Source: CAZXCQ01 sp964639275
GTDB taxonomy: Bacteria > Desulfobacterota > DSM-4660 > Desulfatiglandales > Desulfatiglandaceae
DNA: 34,310 bases
Direction: 5' to 3'
NCBI GenBank assembly: GCA_964639275.1
Contig: CAZXCQ010000025.1
Location: forward strand, 1-34,310
Shown: one piece after another, positions 24,716 to 32,113 of the stretch
How positions within the stretch are numbered: position 1 is the first letter of the stretch
How the letters are laid out: each line of letters starts with the position of its first letter
The notes under the pieces: generated by a model
What the model saw: the letters and a program-made list of their open reading frames with translations, nothing else
Told to the model about the DNA's origin: nothing
Database searches by the model: none
Program-made: the position numbers and the translations under genes

Positions 24716-25822
24716 TTACCCTCCAGGTTTATCCCCTTCTCCACCCCTGGCACGCGGTCTTTGCTCCTCCTTCTGGACCGCCTTTTTTAGCCCCTTTAAG
24801 GTACCCAAAAGTCTCATGTTCTCCGGATGGTCCTGAACCACCTCTTCCAGCAATTTTATAAAATCTTCTGTATTACCGGTAGAGGTATAGATCTTCTTTA
24901 GGGTTCCTTTCACATAGTAGTCGTTTGGATCCCTTCTAAATGCCTGGCTCAGGCACTCGACGGCCTGGGGATATTCACCCAGCTGATAGTGACAGAACCC
25001 TTCCTGTTTTACAAAAAAGGGATTGTCCGGATCGAGCCTTCTGGCCATCTGGAATTCTGAAATTGCCTTCTCGGTCTTTCCTGCATCTTTTAGCTTCTTT
25101 CCCAAAAGGCCATGGAGCTGGGCATCGTCTTTCCCGGAAGGCAGATTGACGACCCTTTCCAGTTCCCCGATCGTGGTTTCGTCCAGGCGATGAGCTCCCC
25201 TTAACCGTACGATCTCCTTTCGCACAAAACCGTCTTTCGGGTCCAGCTTGCGCACCCTTTCGTAGACCTCAACGGCCTCATCGTACCGCTTCATCCGGTT
25301 CAATACCACCGCCTTTTCCTTCAAGAAATAGCGGTTATCCTTTTGGTTCAATAACGCGGAATCCAGCGTCTCCAGGGCCTCCTCGTGCCGCTCCATCTTA
25401 CGGAGGGTCCTGGCTAGCCGCAGGACCAGATAAGGTCTCCTGTCCCTCTGGGATGCCTGTCTGAAATACTCAAGTGCCTCCCCCAGCTTTTCCTGCCGGA
25501 GGAAGACCTCTCCCATGATATATAACGCCTGAGGGTAGCGGGGATCTACGGAGAGGATCCCCTCGGCCAGGACCTTGGCCTCAAGGGACCTCTCCTGCCT
25601 CAGATAGACCTCTGCCAGGCTTGCCCTCAGGAGGAGGTTTTCGGGCTCCTCGTCCAGGGCCTCCTTTAGCTCATCTTCGGCCTCCTGGTATTGGCCTTTT
25701 TTCCTGAGTTTTTTCGCCCTCTCCCATTTGATACGTGAAAAGCGAGTGAGTTCCACTGTTTCACTCATTGATTGAGACCCTTTACCAGGCGCCTCTTTCC
25801 CTGCCCTGCCCCAGTCCTGCAT
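24716..25822 (-). CDS. TPR-repeat protein coupled to the ATPase-PglZ gene
   Basis: The 368-residue protein consists almost wholly of tetratricopeptide repeats, about nine units, with canonical spacing (for example YQEAEDELKEALDEEPENLLLRASLAEVYLRQ, LGEALEYFRQAS, YDEAVEVYERVRKLDP, TEKAISEFQMARRLDPDNP). There is no signal peptide or membrane segment, and the tail is charged (RPRARGGEGDKPGG). It lacks a catalytic domain and should be a scaffold or adaptor. The stop lies five bases before the ATG of the giant ATPase, and the downstream ribosome binding site overlaps its last codons, so the two proteins are very probably made together and may form a complex. The start could instead be the ATG at 25768, which begins MSETVELTRFSRIKWERAK and looks more family-like. 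Confidence 0.85.
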   Translation of the reverse strand: MQDWGRAGKEAPGKGSQSMSETVELTRFSRIKWERAKKLRKKGQYQEAEDELKEALDEEPENLLLRASLAEVYLRQERSLEAKVLAEGILSVDPRYPQALYIMGEVFLRQEKLGEALEYFRQASQRDRRPYLVLRLARTLRKMERHEEALETLDSALLNQKDNRYFLKEKAVVLNRMKRYDEAVEVYERVRKLDPKDGFVRKEIVRLRGAHRLDETTIGELERVVNLPSGKDDAQLHGLLGKKLKDAGKTEKAISEFQMARRLDPDNPFFVKQEGFCHYQLGEYPQAVECLSQAFRRDPNDYYVKGTLKKIYTSTGNTEDFIKLLEEVVQDHPENMRLLGTLKGLKKAVQKEEQRPRARGGEGDKPGG

Positions 25823-25927
25823 CTTCTCTGCCTACTTATGAAACTGTTGAGTTACAAGCCTAACTAGCTGTATAACATGACCATTTTTTAATTTCACCCG
25901 TTTTTCAGCCAGGTATTTGTCCCGCAA

Positions 25928-25944
25928 TCCCGCCTTGGGCGGGA
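25928..25944. repeat. Perfect GC-rich hairpin in the divergent intergenic region
   Basis: TCCCGCC-TTG-GGCGGGA is a perfect 7-bp stem with a three-base loop, in the 290-base gap between the TPR operon (minus) and the XRE-cupin gene (plus). No T-tract follows on either strand. A small palindrome, TTGCA-AA-TGCAA, lies near 26069-26080. Either could be a regulator site, but no matching regulator is shown. Confidence 0.4.
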
Positions 25945-26115
25945 AGGTTGATTTTGGCTTGAAGCACAAGGCCAAATCCCGTATAGTCAGAGACCGAAAA
26001 AGCAAGTTCTTATCATGTGCAGTCCTCCGCAGTAGCCTGCCACTCAGGACGGGTGGACGCGGATTCTTTGCAAATGCAAATAGTATCATGATTGATAGGA
26101 GTGGTCGATAACGTG

Positions 26116-26811
26116 ATGAAAGAAAGAAGCGGGAAAGGCACGATTGACAGTTATGACGGTTTTTTGAACGGCGGCGGTCAGTTTGCCCGGATGAGCAAAG
26201 AAAAGGCCGGTGAGGGGGGGCTCGACCCGGCAAGAGCCGGGGAAGAGGTCTCCGCTGAAATAGGGATGCGGGTCAAGAAGGCGAGGGAAAGTCGGGGCCT
26301 GAGTATTTTTGATATTTACCTCAGAACGGATATTAACGTGGATCTGTTGTCTCAAATCGAAGAGGGAAATTTCATCCCGCCCCTGGGGACGGTGATTAAA
26401 CTCGCCAAGGCCCTTGATCTGAAAATGGGATATTTCATCTCCGGTGAAGAGGCAAAGGCCTACACGATCGTGCGACGGGATGATCGCAAGGTGATCTCCC
26501 GATATGATCCAGGGAAGGAAAGACATTACGGCTACGAATATGAATCCCTCGCGCCCCATAAGGCGGACAGAACCATGGAACCGTTTCTGGTCACCCTTCA
26601 ACCTTCTAAAACAGAGGAAGAGAGATCGACCCATGATGGTCAAGAATTTATTTTTGTACTCCGTGGGAAGATGGAGGTGCGTCTTGGGGAGGAAATTCAC
26701 ATTCTCGAACCGGGTGACAGCATCTACTACGACGCCAAAGTACCCCACCTGGTAAAATGCCACGGCAAGGAAACCACCAAGATTCTCGCTGTCCTCCATA
26801 CCGGAAAATAA
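26116..26811 (+). CDS. XRE-family regulator with C-terminal cupin sensor domain
   Basis: The 231-residue protein has a helix-turn-helix of the XRE type at 48-108 (IGMRVKKARESRGLSIFDI, LLSQIEEGNFIPPLGTVIKLAKAL) and a cupin_2 domain at about 155-228 (GQEFIFVLRGKMEVRLGEE, LEPGDSIYYDAKVPHLVKC). Such proteins sense a small ligand through the cupin and usually control adjacent catabolic genes. The start is uncertain: AGGAG at 26097-26101 is 11 bases from a GTG at 26113 and 14 from the ATG at 26116. A 45-residue, Gly/Glu/Lys-rich N-terminal extension precedes the helix-turn-helix. The acyl-CoA dehydrogenase gene starts 33 bases downstream, so the regulator is probably in the same operon and a likely controller of it. 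Confidence 0.9.
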   Translation: MKERSGKGTIDSYDGFLNGGGQFARMSKEKAGEGGLDPARAGEEVSAEIGMRVKKARESRGLSIFDIYLRTDINVDLLSQIEEGNFIPPLGTVIKLAKALDLKMGYFISGEEAKAYTIVRRDDRKVISRYDPGKERHYGYEYESLAPHKADRTMEPFLVTLQPSKTEEERSTHDGQEFIFVLRGKMEVRLGEEIHILEPGDSIYYDAKVPHLVKCHGKETTKILAVLHTGK

Positions 26812-26844
26812 GATGGTCTGTGTTGAAAAGGAAGAATCAGAGAA

Positions 26845-27999
26845 ATGACATTATGTTATCAGATCGATGAAAAGCATAAAATGATCCGTATGGCGGTCAG
26901 GGAGTTTGCGGAAAGCGAAATCAAACCTGTGGCCAGGGAGCTGGATGAGAAAGAGGAGTTCTCCGTATCATTGACCCATCAGATGGGTGATATCGGTTTG
27001 TTCGGTATGGTTGTAGCGGAAGAGTATGGGGGCCAGGGTCTGGACTATATTTCCTACATAATCGCCATGGAGGAGGTTGCCCGGGTAGATGGGTCACAGG
27101 CAGCCACCGTCTCTGCAGGTAATTCTCTGGGCATCTGCCCCATTGATGACTTTGGCTCAGAAGCCCAACGGACAAAATATCTTCCCGATCTCTGCAAGGG
27201 AAGAACGCTTATGGGGTTCGGCCTGACCGAACCAAACGCAGGCTCCGATGCCGGCGCCACCAATACGACCGCTGTCAAGGACGGAGATTCGTGGGTCATC
27301 AGGGGCAGAAAGACATTGACCACGAATGCCAACACACCGATAACCAAAGGGTCGATCATTCAGGCAGTGACTGGCGTTAGACCAGACGGAAGACCCGAAT
27401 ATACCTGTTTTATCGTGGAAAATGGTACGCGCGGTTTCACCTTGAACACGCTGAAACGAAAACTCATGTGGAGGGGGTCAAATACTGCGGAACTCTTTTT
27501 AGACAATTGCCGCATCTCAAGTGATGCAATTCTTGGGAATCCAGGGGATGGGTTCAAGCAGATGCTTGCGACCCTTGATGGCGGGCGCCTTTCCATTGGG
27601 GCCATGGGGCTAGGTTGTGCCCAGGGGGCCTACGAGGCTGCCCTGCGCTATTCCAAGCAACGGATTCAATTCGGACGCCCCATTTGCAAGCAGCAGTCTA
27701 TTGCCTTCAAACTGGCGGATATGCATTTGAAAATTGAACTGGCAAGAAACTTTTTGTACAAGGCCTGCTGGTTGTGTGAGAATAAGCACCCGTTCGGAAA
27801 AGAAGCCGCCATGAGCAAACTTTATTGCAGTGAGATCGCCCGGGAGGTGGCTGATGAAGCGGTTCAGATCCATGGGGGATACGGTTTGTTCAAGGATTAC
27901 GATGTGGAGCGTTTTTATCGGGATCAACGCCTTCTGCAAATCGGTGAAGGGACATCCGAGATACTTAGGATCGTGATTTCGCGGGCAATCGGTTGTTAA
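26845..27999 (+). CDS. Acyl-CoA dehydrogenase (short/medium-chain type, CarC/Bcd-like)
   Basis: The 384-residue FAD enzyme oxidises an acyl-CoA to the 2-enoyl-CoA, or runs in reverse. Signatures: FGLTEPNAGSDAGA near 129-142, the RIQFGRPICKQQSIAFKLADM block near 272-292, and QIHGGYGLFKDYDVERFYRDQR near 342-363. GEGTSEILR contains catalytic Glu368, the same position as in butyryl-CoA dehydrogenases. The length is typical of the family. It lies between an XRE-cupin regulator and EtfBA on the same strand, in the same order as CarC-CarD-CarE of caffeyl-CoA reductase. This suggests a complex in which the dehydrogenase works with an electron-bifurcating or confurcating Etf. A 460-base gap before etfB, carrying an inverted-repeat element, argues that etfBA may have its own promoter. 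The substrate chain is unknown. Confidence 0.93.
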   Translation: MTLCYQIDEKHKMIRMAVREFAESEIKPVARELDEKEEFSVSLTHQMGDIGLFGMVVAEEYGGQGLDYISYIIAMEEVARVDGSQAATVSAGNSLGICPIDDFGSEAQRTKYLPDLCKGRTLMGFGLTEPNAGSDAGATNTTAVKDGDSWVIRGRKTLTTNANTPITKGSIIQAVTGVRPDGRPEYTCFIVENGTRGFTLNTLKRKLMWRGSNTAELFLDNCRISSDAILGNPGDGFKQMLATLDGGRLSIGAMGLGCAQGAYEAALRYSKQRIQFGRPICKQQSIAFKLADMHLKIELARNFLYKACWLCENKHPFGKEAAMSKLYCSEIAREVADEAVQIHGGYGLFKDYDVERFYRDQRLLQIGEGTSEILRIVISRAIGC

Positions 28000-28203
28000 C
28001 GCCTTAACCGAATCAAATATACCGAAGTCACGCCCTTCCCAAGCTGTGACGAGTAAGGCTTGGCCTTTCCAGTCATAACGAGTCGGGCCGGTCAAACCGA
28101 CAAAAAAAGAAATTCCTGTATCAATTTGGCTTTCATCAAAATTGGAACTGAGACAGGGGGATGGGGGTTCCGTTTTGAAGGGCGTATCCATGTCTGAGAC
28201 CGT

Positions 28204-28314
28204 TAGAGGGCGTTGAGAAATCACGGAGATCGACGTTGCCCAAAACCATAAGACTTTCCTGTAAGTGCTGCCCCCTATTTCTTCCTATGGCGCGTGATTT
28301 CTTTACGCCCTCTT
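28204..28314. repeat. About 110-bp element bounded by 20-bp inverted repeats
   Basis: Left arm AGAGGGCGTTGAGAAATCAC (28205-28224) and right arm 28294-28313 are reverse complements at 18 of 20 positions. The interior (about 70 bases) has no coding sense. The structure resembles a small MITE or a dispersed palindromic unit. Target duplications are not evident. It lies in the gap between the acyl-CoA dehydrogenase and etfB. Confidence 0.55.
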
Positions 28315-28360
28315 ACGGGCGAGTTATACACCCGAAAAAGGGAATCCCCATTCCCCGGGT
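28306..28360 (+). promoter_or_regulatory. Back-to-back hairpins upstream of etfB
   Basis: CGCCC-TCTTAC-GGGCG (28306-28321) is followed by a longer structure at 28330-28360. There ACCCG pairs with CGGGT and, inside an AAAAA bulge, GGGAAT pairs with ATTCCC around a CCCC loop. It ends about 100 bases before the etfB start. It could be a terminator for the upstream gene without a good T-tract, or a leader structure for etfB. The rest of 28000-28460 shows no gene. Confidence 0.4.
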
Positions 28361-28460
28361 TTCAAACGGCCAAAGTGTTACATATACAGGAACTTGTCAT
28401 TAATGCCCCTGGGTTGGAAGCAATTATCTGGTTTCGTCCTGTTTTCACCGAGGTCTTTAA

Positions 28461-29255
28461 ATGAACATTATCGTAACCGTAAAACAAGTCCCCGACACGC
28501 ATGAAGTCAAAATCAATCCGAAAACAGGTACCCTGATTCGAGAGGGTGTCGCCGGTATTATCAATCCGGAGGATAAAAATGCCCTCGAGGAAGCGCTCAG
28601 GATAAAAGAAAGCAATGATGATGTGGAGGTCACGGCTTTATCCATGGGTCCGCCTCAGGCCGAAAGCGCCTTGAGAGAAGCGCTTGCCATGGGCGCGGAC
28701 AGGGCGGTTCTTGTGAGCGACAGGGCCTTTGCCGGGGCCGATACCCTGGCAACAAGCTACATACTTTCCAGGGCGATAAAAAAAATAAGGGAATACGACC
28801 TGATCCTCTGTGGAAGACAGGCGATAGATGGCGATACCGGACAGGTGGGACCACAACTGGCCGAAGTTTTGGATCTTCCGCAGGCCACCTATGCTGAGGA
28901 GATTAAGATTCAGGAAAATGTGGTGACGGTTAGGAGTAATTTCGACAGCGTCATCCGGATGATCGAAATGAAAACACCCGCATTGATTACGGTCTCCAAG
29001 CGGATCAATAAACCCCGTTTTAAGACCATGAACGGGGTCCTGAGAGCCTTTCGAGACAAGGAGGTCGTTACCTGGACAATGGAAGATTTGAAACTGAATC
29101 CGATGCGAATCGGTATGAATGGGTCACCCACCTGGGTGAGGAAGACCTTCATTCCGAGTCACAGCCGTGAGGGGCTTGTGATCGAAAAGCAATCGAGAGA
29201 GATTGCGGAGGATATCCTGAATTTGATTTTGGAGAAGGCCTTTCTCCAGTTTTAA
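28461..29255 (+). CDS. etfB: Electron transfer flavoprotein beta subunit, bifurcating-type
   Basis: The 264-residue subunit pairs with EtfA to carry electrons to or from acyl-CoA dehydrogenase. The N-terminus MNIIVTVKQVPDTHEVKINP and the DRAFAGADTLATSYILSRAI region are typical. Residues 117-131 read LCGRQAIDGDTGQVG, the motif that in bifurcating Etfs binds a second FAD instead of the AMP of mitochondrial-type ETF. This supports a role in flavin-based electron bifurcation or confurcation (NADH, ferredoxin and enoyl-CoA). The last codons contain a hairpin, GGAGAA-GGCCT-TTCTCC (29231-29247), followed by AGTTTTAA, which might attenuate read-through. EtfA follows after 96 bases that include a perfect 10-bp palindrome, CGACCGGTCG (29258-29267). 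Confidence 0.93.
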   Translation: MNIIVTVKQVPDTHEVKINPKTGTLIREGVAGIINPEDKNALEEALRIKESNDDVEVTALSMGPPQAESALREALAMGADRAVLVSDRAFAGADTLATSYILSRAIKKIREYDLILCGRQAIDGDTGQVGPQLAEVLDLPQATYAEEIKIQENVVTVRSNFDSVIRMIEMKTPALITVSKRINKPRFKTMNGVLRAFRDKEVVTWTMEDLKLNPMRIGMNGSPTWVRKTFIPSHSREGLVIEKQSREIAEDILNLILEKAFLQF

Positions 29256-29351
29256 AGCGACCGGTCGTTGAATGGTTATACAGATAAGGTTTTTACTTGA
29301 CGGCAGACGGTTTTTGACGGGCGGATAGAGAATATATAGAAAGGATGGGCT

Positions 29352-30569
29352 ATGCCTGTTGTTGTCAATGAAGAAAAGTGTAAGGGATGTGAACTCTGCG
29401 TCGCGGCGTGTCCCTATGCGGCTATAAACATTCAGGAAAAGAAAGCGGTCTTGAACGCCGGATGTACAAATTGCGGGGCGTGTATTGATTCCTGTGAGTT
29501 TGGCGCCATCGCCTTCAAAGGTTCACAGGAAAGGATCCGTATGGATGTCGCCCCATTCAGGGGAATATATGTCTTCATTGAGCAAGACAGTCAGATTGTT
29601 TCAAAGGTGTCGCTGGAATTGCTGGGAAAGGCACGGGGACTGGCGAATCAGTTTTCGAGGCAGGGCAAGAAACAACTCGTAACAGCGATACTGATCGGCT
29701 ATGAACTGGGCAGTCTTGCTTATGAATTGATCTATTACGGTGCAGATCACGTGATCATCGTGAAGGATGAACCCTTCAGGGTTTATCAAACCAATGTTTA
29801 CACCAAGGCAATCGTTCAGATTGCCCGGGAGAAAAAGCCTGAAATCCTCCTATTCGGAGCAACTCCGCAAGGGCGGGATCTTGCCCCGCGTGTGGCCAAC
29901 CGACTTCGAACCGGATTGACCGCGGATTGTACGGCCCTGGAAATATGCACGGATGAGGGTATCTTGCTACAAACCCGGCCGGCCTTTGGCGGCAATATCA
30001 TGGCCACCATCGTTTGCCCTGACAACCGGCCCCAAATGGCCACTGTACGTCCGGGCGTGATGAAGAAGGCCCTTCGCGATCCGGAACGAACCGGTACCCA
30101 AGAAGTGATGGCGATTGATCTGGAGGAAAAGGATTTCATCATCCGCATTCTGGACATCGTTGCATCCACCAAGAAACATGCCAAGCTGGAAGACGCCAAA
30201 ATCATCGTGGCCGGAGGCCATGGGGTGAACAGCCCACAGGGGTTTAAAATCCTGGAAGGCCTGGCTGCCGAACTGGGGGCTGAAGTGGGGGCCTCACGAG
30301 CTGCTGTAGACGCAGGCTGGATCGGGGAGGAACACCAAATCGGGCAGACAGGAAAAACAGTCCAACCGGATTTATATATCGCCTGTGGCATCTCAGGATC
30401 CATTCAGCATTTGGCCGGGATGTCGCAATCTAAATACGTCATTTCCATAAATACCGACAGGAAATCTCCCATTGTCTCTGCCTCCGACGTGACCTTCATA
30501 GGCGACCTGTTTCAAGTCGTTCCTATGCTCACAGATAGGATACGGGAATATAAAGAGAGGAACGGCTAA
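29352..30569 (+). CDS. etfA: Electron transfer flavoprotein alpha subunit with N-terminal 2[4Fe-4S] ferredoxin domain
   Basis: The 405-residue protein begins with a complete two-cluster ferredoxin domain: C10, C13, C16, C20-Pro and C38, C41, C44, C48. The Etf alpha body follows from about 65 (FRGIYVFIEQ), with the C-terminal FAD domain marked by GASRAAVDAGW, QIGQTGKTVQPDLYIACGIS and IQHLAGM. Classical EtfA lacks the ferredoxin. The fused form is known in CarE of the caffeyl-CoA reductase complex and in several anaerobes, where the extra clusters probably wire Etf to ferredoxin or a membrane Fe-S oxidoreductase. With the upstream EtfB and acyl-CoA dehydrogenase it completes a CarCDE-like set. 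AAAGGA precedes the ATG at good spacing. Confidence 0.93.
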   Translation: MPVVVNEEKCKGCELCVAACPYAAINIQEKKAVLNAGCTNCGACIDSCEFGAIAFKGSQERIRMDVAPFRGIYVFIEQDSQIVSKVSLELLGKARGLANQFSRQGKKQLVTAILIGYELGSLAYELIYYGADHVIIVKDEPFRVYQTNVYTKAIVQIAREKKPEILLFGATPQGRDLAPRVANRLRTGLTADCTALEICTDEGILLQTRPAFGGNIMATIVCPDNRPQMATVRPGVMKKALRDPERTGTQEVMAIDLEEKDFIIRILDIVASTKKHAKLEDAKIIVAGGHGVNSPQGFKILEGLAAELGAEVGASRAAVDAGWIGEEHQIGQTGKTVQPDLYIACGISGSIQHLAGMSQSKYVISINTDRKSPIVSASDVTFIGDLFQVVPMLTDRIREYKERNG

Positions 30570-30725
30570 CCAGTTTTTCCCGGCTCCAGCCACATATTTG
30601 CCCCCACAACATCGGGCCAAGGCCATGAACTCCCCCCTCTTTGCCCTGGTCGTGGTAAATCTCTTCCTGAAACTGCATCTGGGCTGAGATTCGATCTGGT
30701 CAAGCTGGCCTACCACAATCGGCTT

Positions 30726-30765
30726 TGCACATTTTTTTGTGCATGTGCACATTCTTTTGTGCATG
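30726..30765. repeat. Two tandem 20-bp palindromic units
   Basis: The unit TGCACA-TTTTTT-TGTGCATG is repeated head to tail at 30726-30745 and 30746-30765 with one difference (TTCTTT in the second loop). Each unit is a perfect 6-bp inverted repeat. They could be paired operator sites or hairpins after the etfA transcript. Confidence 0.65.
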
Positions 30766-31001
30766 AAGCGGTCTTTTTTATGCCAAACCCATTTCGGCAT
30801 TCGGGTCCCATCATTCCAAATGAGTTCTTGAGCTCCCCGCATCATTGTCTTTAACCTATTGGAATTATTAAAAATAAATATCTAAATCCCAGCAATATAG
30901 ACACGGCTTAATTCTGCCCTAAAGAATCAGGCCTACAGCAAGATTCTGGCACGTAATTTGTAACATCACGTACAACCTTGGCGGCAGACCTCCCTATCCA
31001 G

Positions 31002-31014
31002 ATCAAACTTTGAT
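31002..31014. promoter_or_regulatory. Operator-like palindrome upstream of the receiver-PilZ gene
   Basis: ATCAAA-C-TTTGAT is a perfect 13-base inverted repeat 42 bases before the ATG at 31056. It suits a transcription-factor site; the factor is unknown. Confidence 0.4.
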
Positions 31015-31015
31015 A

Positions 31016-31040
31016 TTGAGGGATCGGGTTTTACCCTCAA
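31016..31040 (+). promoter_or_regulatory. Leader hairpin immediately upstream of the receiver-PilZ start
   Basis: TTGAGGG (31016-31022) pairs with CCCTCAA (31034-31040) over an 11-base loop, ending 15 bases before the start codon. It could hinder or tune ribosome access. Confidence 0.4.
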
Positions 31041-31055
31041 AGCATAGGAAAAAAA

Positions 31056-31814
31056 ATGAAGCCGACCGTACTCGTTATCGACGATGAAAAACCGATCCTG
31101 CGAGTTTTTGCCCATGCATTGGCTGGCTCCGGGTACGGGGTTGAACTGGCGGAAAGCGGCAGCGAGGGCATCCAAAAATTCGATGCCGGCAACATCGATC
31201 TGGTGATTACGGACGTTCTCCTACTCGATGTGGACGGTCATGCCATAGCTCGGCACGTTCGCGAATCGGACCAGTCGCTGACACCGGTGATCGGAATGAC
31301 GGGTTCCCCGCAACTGGTCGGAGAAAACGAATTCAACTGCGTTCTAGCCAAACCGATATCCATCACAACCCTATGCGATACCGTCGGCAAGCTGTGCGAG
31401 ACCTCTTTAGACTCCTTTCAATCAGCACGGACCTGGCAGGCGAAAAGGCCCAGAAAGCCTTACGGAATTCCTGAAACCAAAGCCCAACCCCCCCAAAAAG
31501 GCAAACGGTTGATCGAAAGGCGTGGGCATCACCGGTCACAATGCCAAATTCCAGCCAAATGGGCCACGGGGCAGGAGACCGGTTCCGGGGTGGTACAAGA
31601 CATCGGCCTTGGTGGCGCATTTATTGAAACCCTTGAACCTTCCGCGCCAGGGCAACAAATGGCACTGGGTCTTTATCCAGGCGGTTTTCAAGATCCCTTA
31701 CTGGTATCCGCTCTCATCGTTCGAACGGACTCCATGGGCATGGGGGTAGAATTCAGGCCGGTCACCCTCTCCAAAAAAAAGTCGATCCAGACCCTGGTCA
31801 TGGGGTTGTCCTAA
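31056..31814 (+). CDS. Response regulator receiver-PilZ protein
   Basis: The 252-residue protein has an N-terminal receiver at 1-115 (acidic pair D9-D10, phosphoacceptor D53, T82 region, K99), a basic linker at 125-150 and a C-terminal PilZ domain at about 152-250. PilZ domains bind cyclic di-GMP through an RxxxR motif and a D/NxSxxG motif. Here R156xxxR160 (ERRGHHR) is present and the second motif reads D182-I-G-L-G-G, with Gly where Ser is usual. The protein would link phosphorelay input to cyclic-di-GMP-dependent output such as motility or exopolysaccharide. It is probably monocistronic, with a long leader carrying a palindrome and a hairpin. Its kinase is unknown. Confidence 0.88.
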   Translation: MKPTVLVIDDEKPILRVFAHALAGSGYGVELAESGSEGIQKFDAGNIDLVITDVLLLDVDGHAIARHVRESDQSLTPVIGMTGSPQLVGENEFNCVLAKPISITTLCDTVGKLCETSLDSFQSARTWQAKRPRKPYGIPETKAQPPQKGKRLIERRGHHRSQCQIPAKWATGQETGSGVVQDIGLGGAFIETLEPSAPGQQMALGLYPGGFQDPLLVSALIVRTDSMGMGVEFRPVTLSKKKSIQTLVMGLS

Positions 31815-32040
31815 GGGCGCGTCCATGATTTTATGCTTTTCCCTGGCTGGAAATAGTGTTATTCTGGAGGTATCGGGCGGAAGGCCATGGTGAACGCTAC
31901 TGTTAACCATTGTCGATCGCCCTAATGAAAACATCCCTGATTGGGCTAAAGGAGCCCTTCATAAATAGCCTCTGCCGATCCACTGACCCACCGATCATAT
32001 CTCACCCGAAACAGGTGTGCCCCCCTTTTTCCGATATCCC

Positions 32041-32069
32041 TTGAGTCCCGATATCTTTTCGACTATACT
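32041..32069 (+). promoter_or_regulatory. Sigma-70-type promoter upstream of the ligase remnant
   Basis: TTGAGT (32041-32046), a 17-base spacer and TATACT (32064-32069) match the consensus at 4/6 and 5/6. It reads towards the acyl-CoA ligase remnant and the cyclic-nucleotide-binding gene, and may now drive the latter. The preceding stretch 31815-32040 shows no gene or clear structure. Confidence 0.55.
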
Positions 32070-32113
32070 CTCAACGGATATGAATCCTATAGGGCTGTCC
32101 AAAAGAACAAGGC

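Larger units (their letters stand above)
30570..31055. other. Intergenic region with tandem palindromes and an AT-rich promoter-like zone
   Basis: This gap of almost 490 bases has no convincing gene; the minus-strand open frame across its first half extends into etfA and is a shadow. It holds the tandem palindromes at 30726-30765, an AT-rich stretch at about 30856-30886 (GGAATTATTAAAAATAAATATC) that may be a promoter region for the 31056 gene, and two inverted repeats directly before that gene. Confidence 0.5.

Noticed and set aside
15218..25822. A canonical BREX locus
   Set aside because: There is no PglX/BrxX methyltransferase, BrxA/B or Lon-like gene in the window, and the ATPase and PglZ domains are fused, so it cannot be called BREX.
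29231..29247. Definite transcription terminator at the end of etfB
   Set aside because: The hairpin is followed by only a short T-run and lies inside coding sequence, while etfA is expected to be co-expressed; kept only as a possible attenuator.
30393..30845. 150-codon minus-strand open frame after etfA
   Set aside because: It overlaps the end of etfA, reads through the tandem palindromes and has no family resemblance or convincing start signal.
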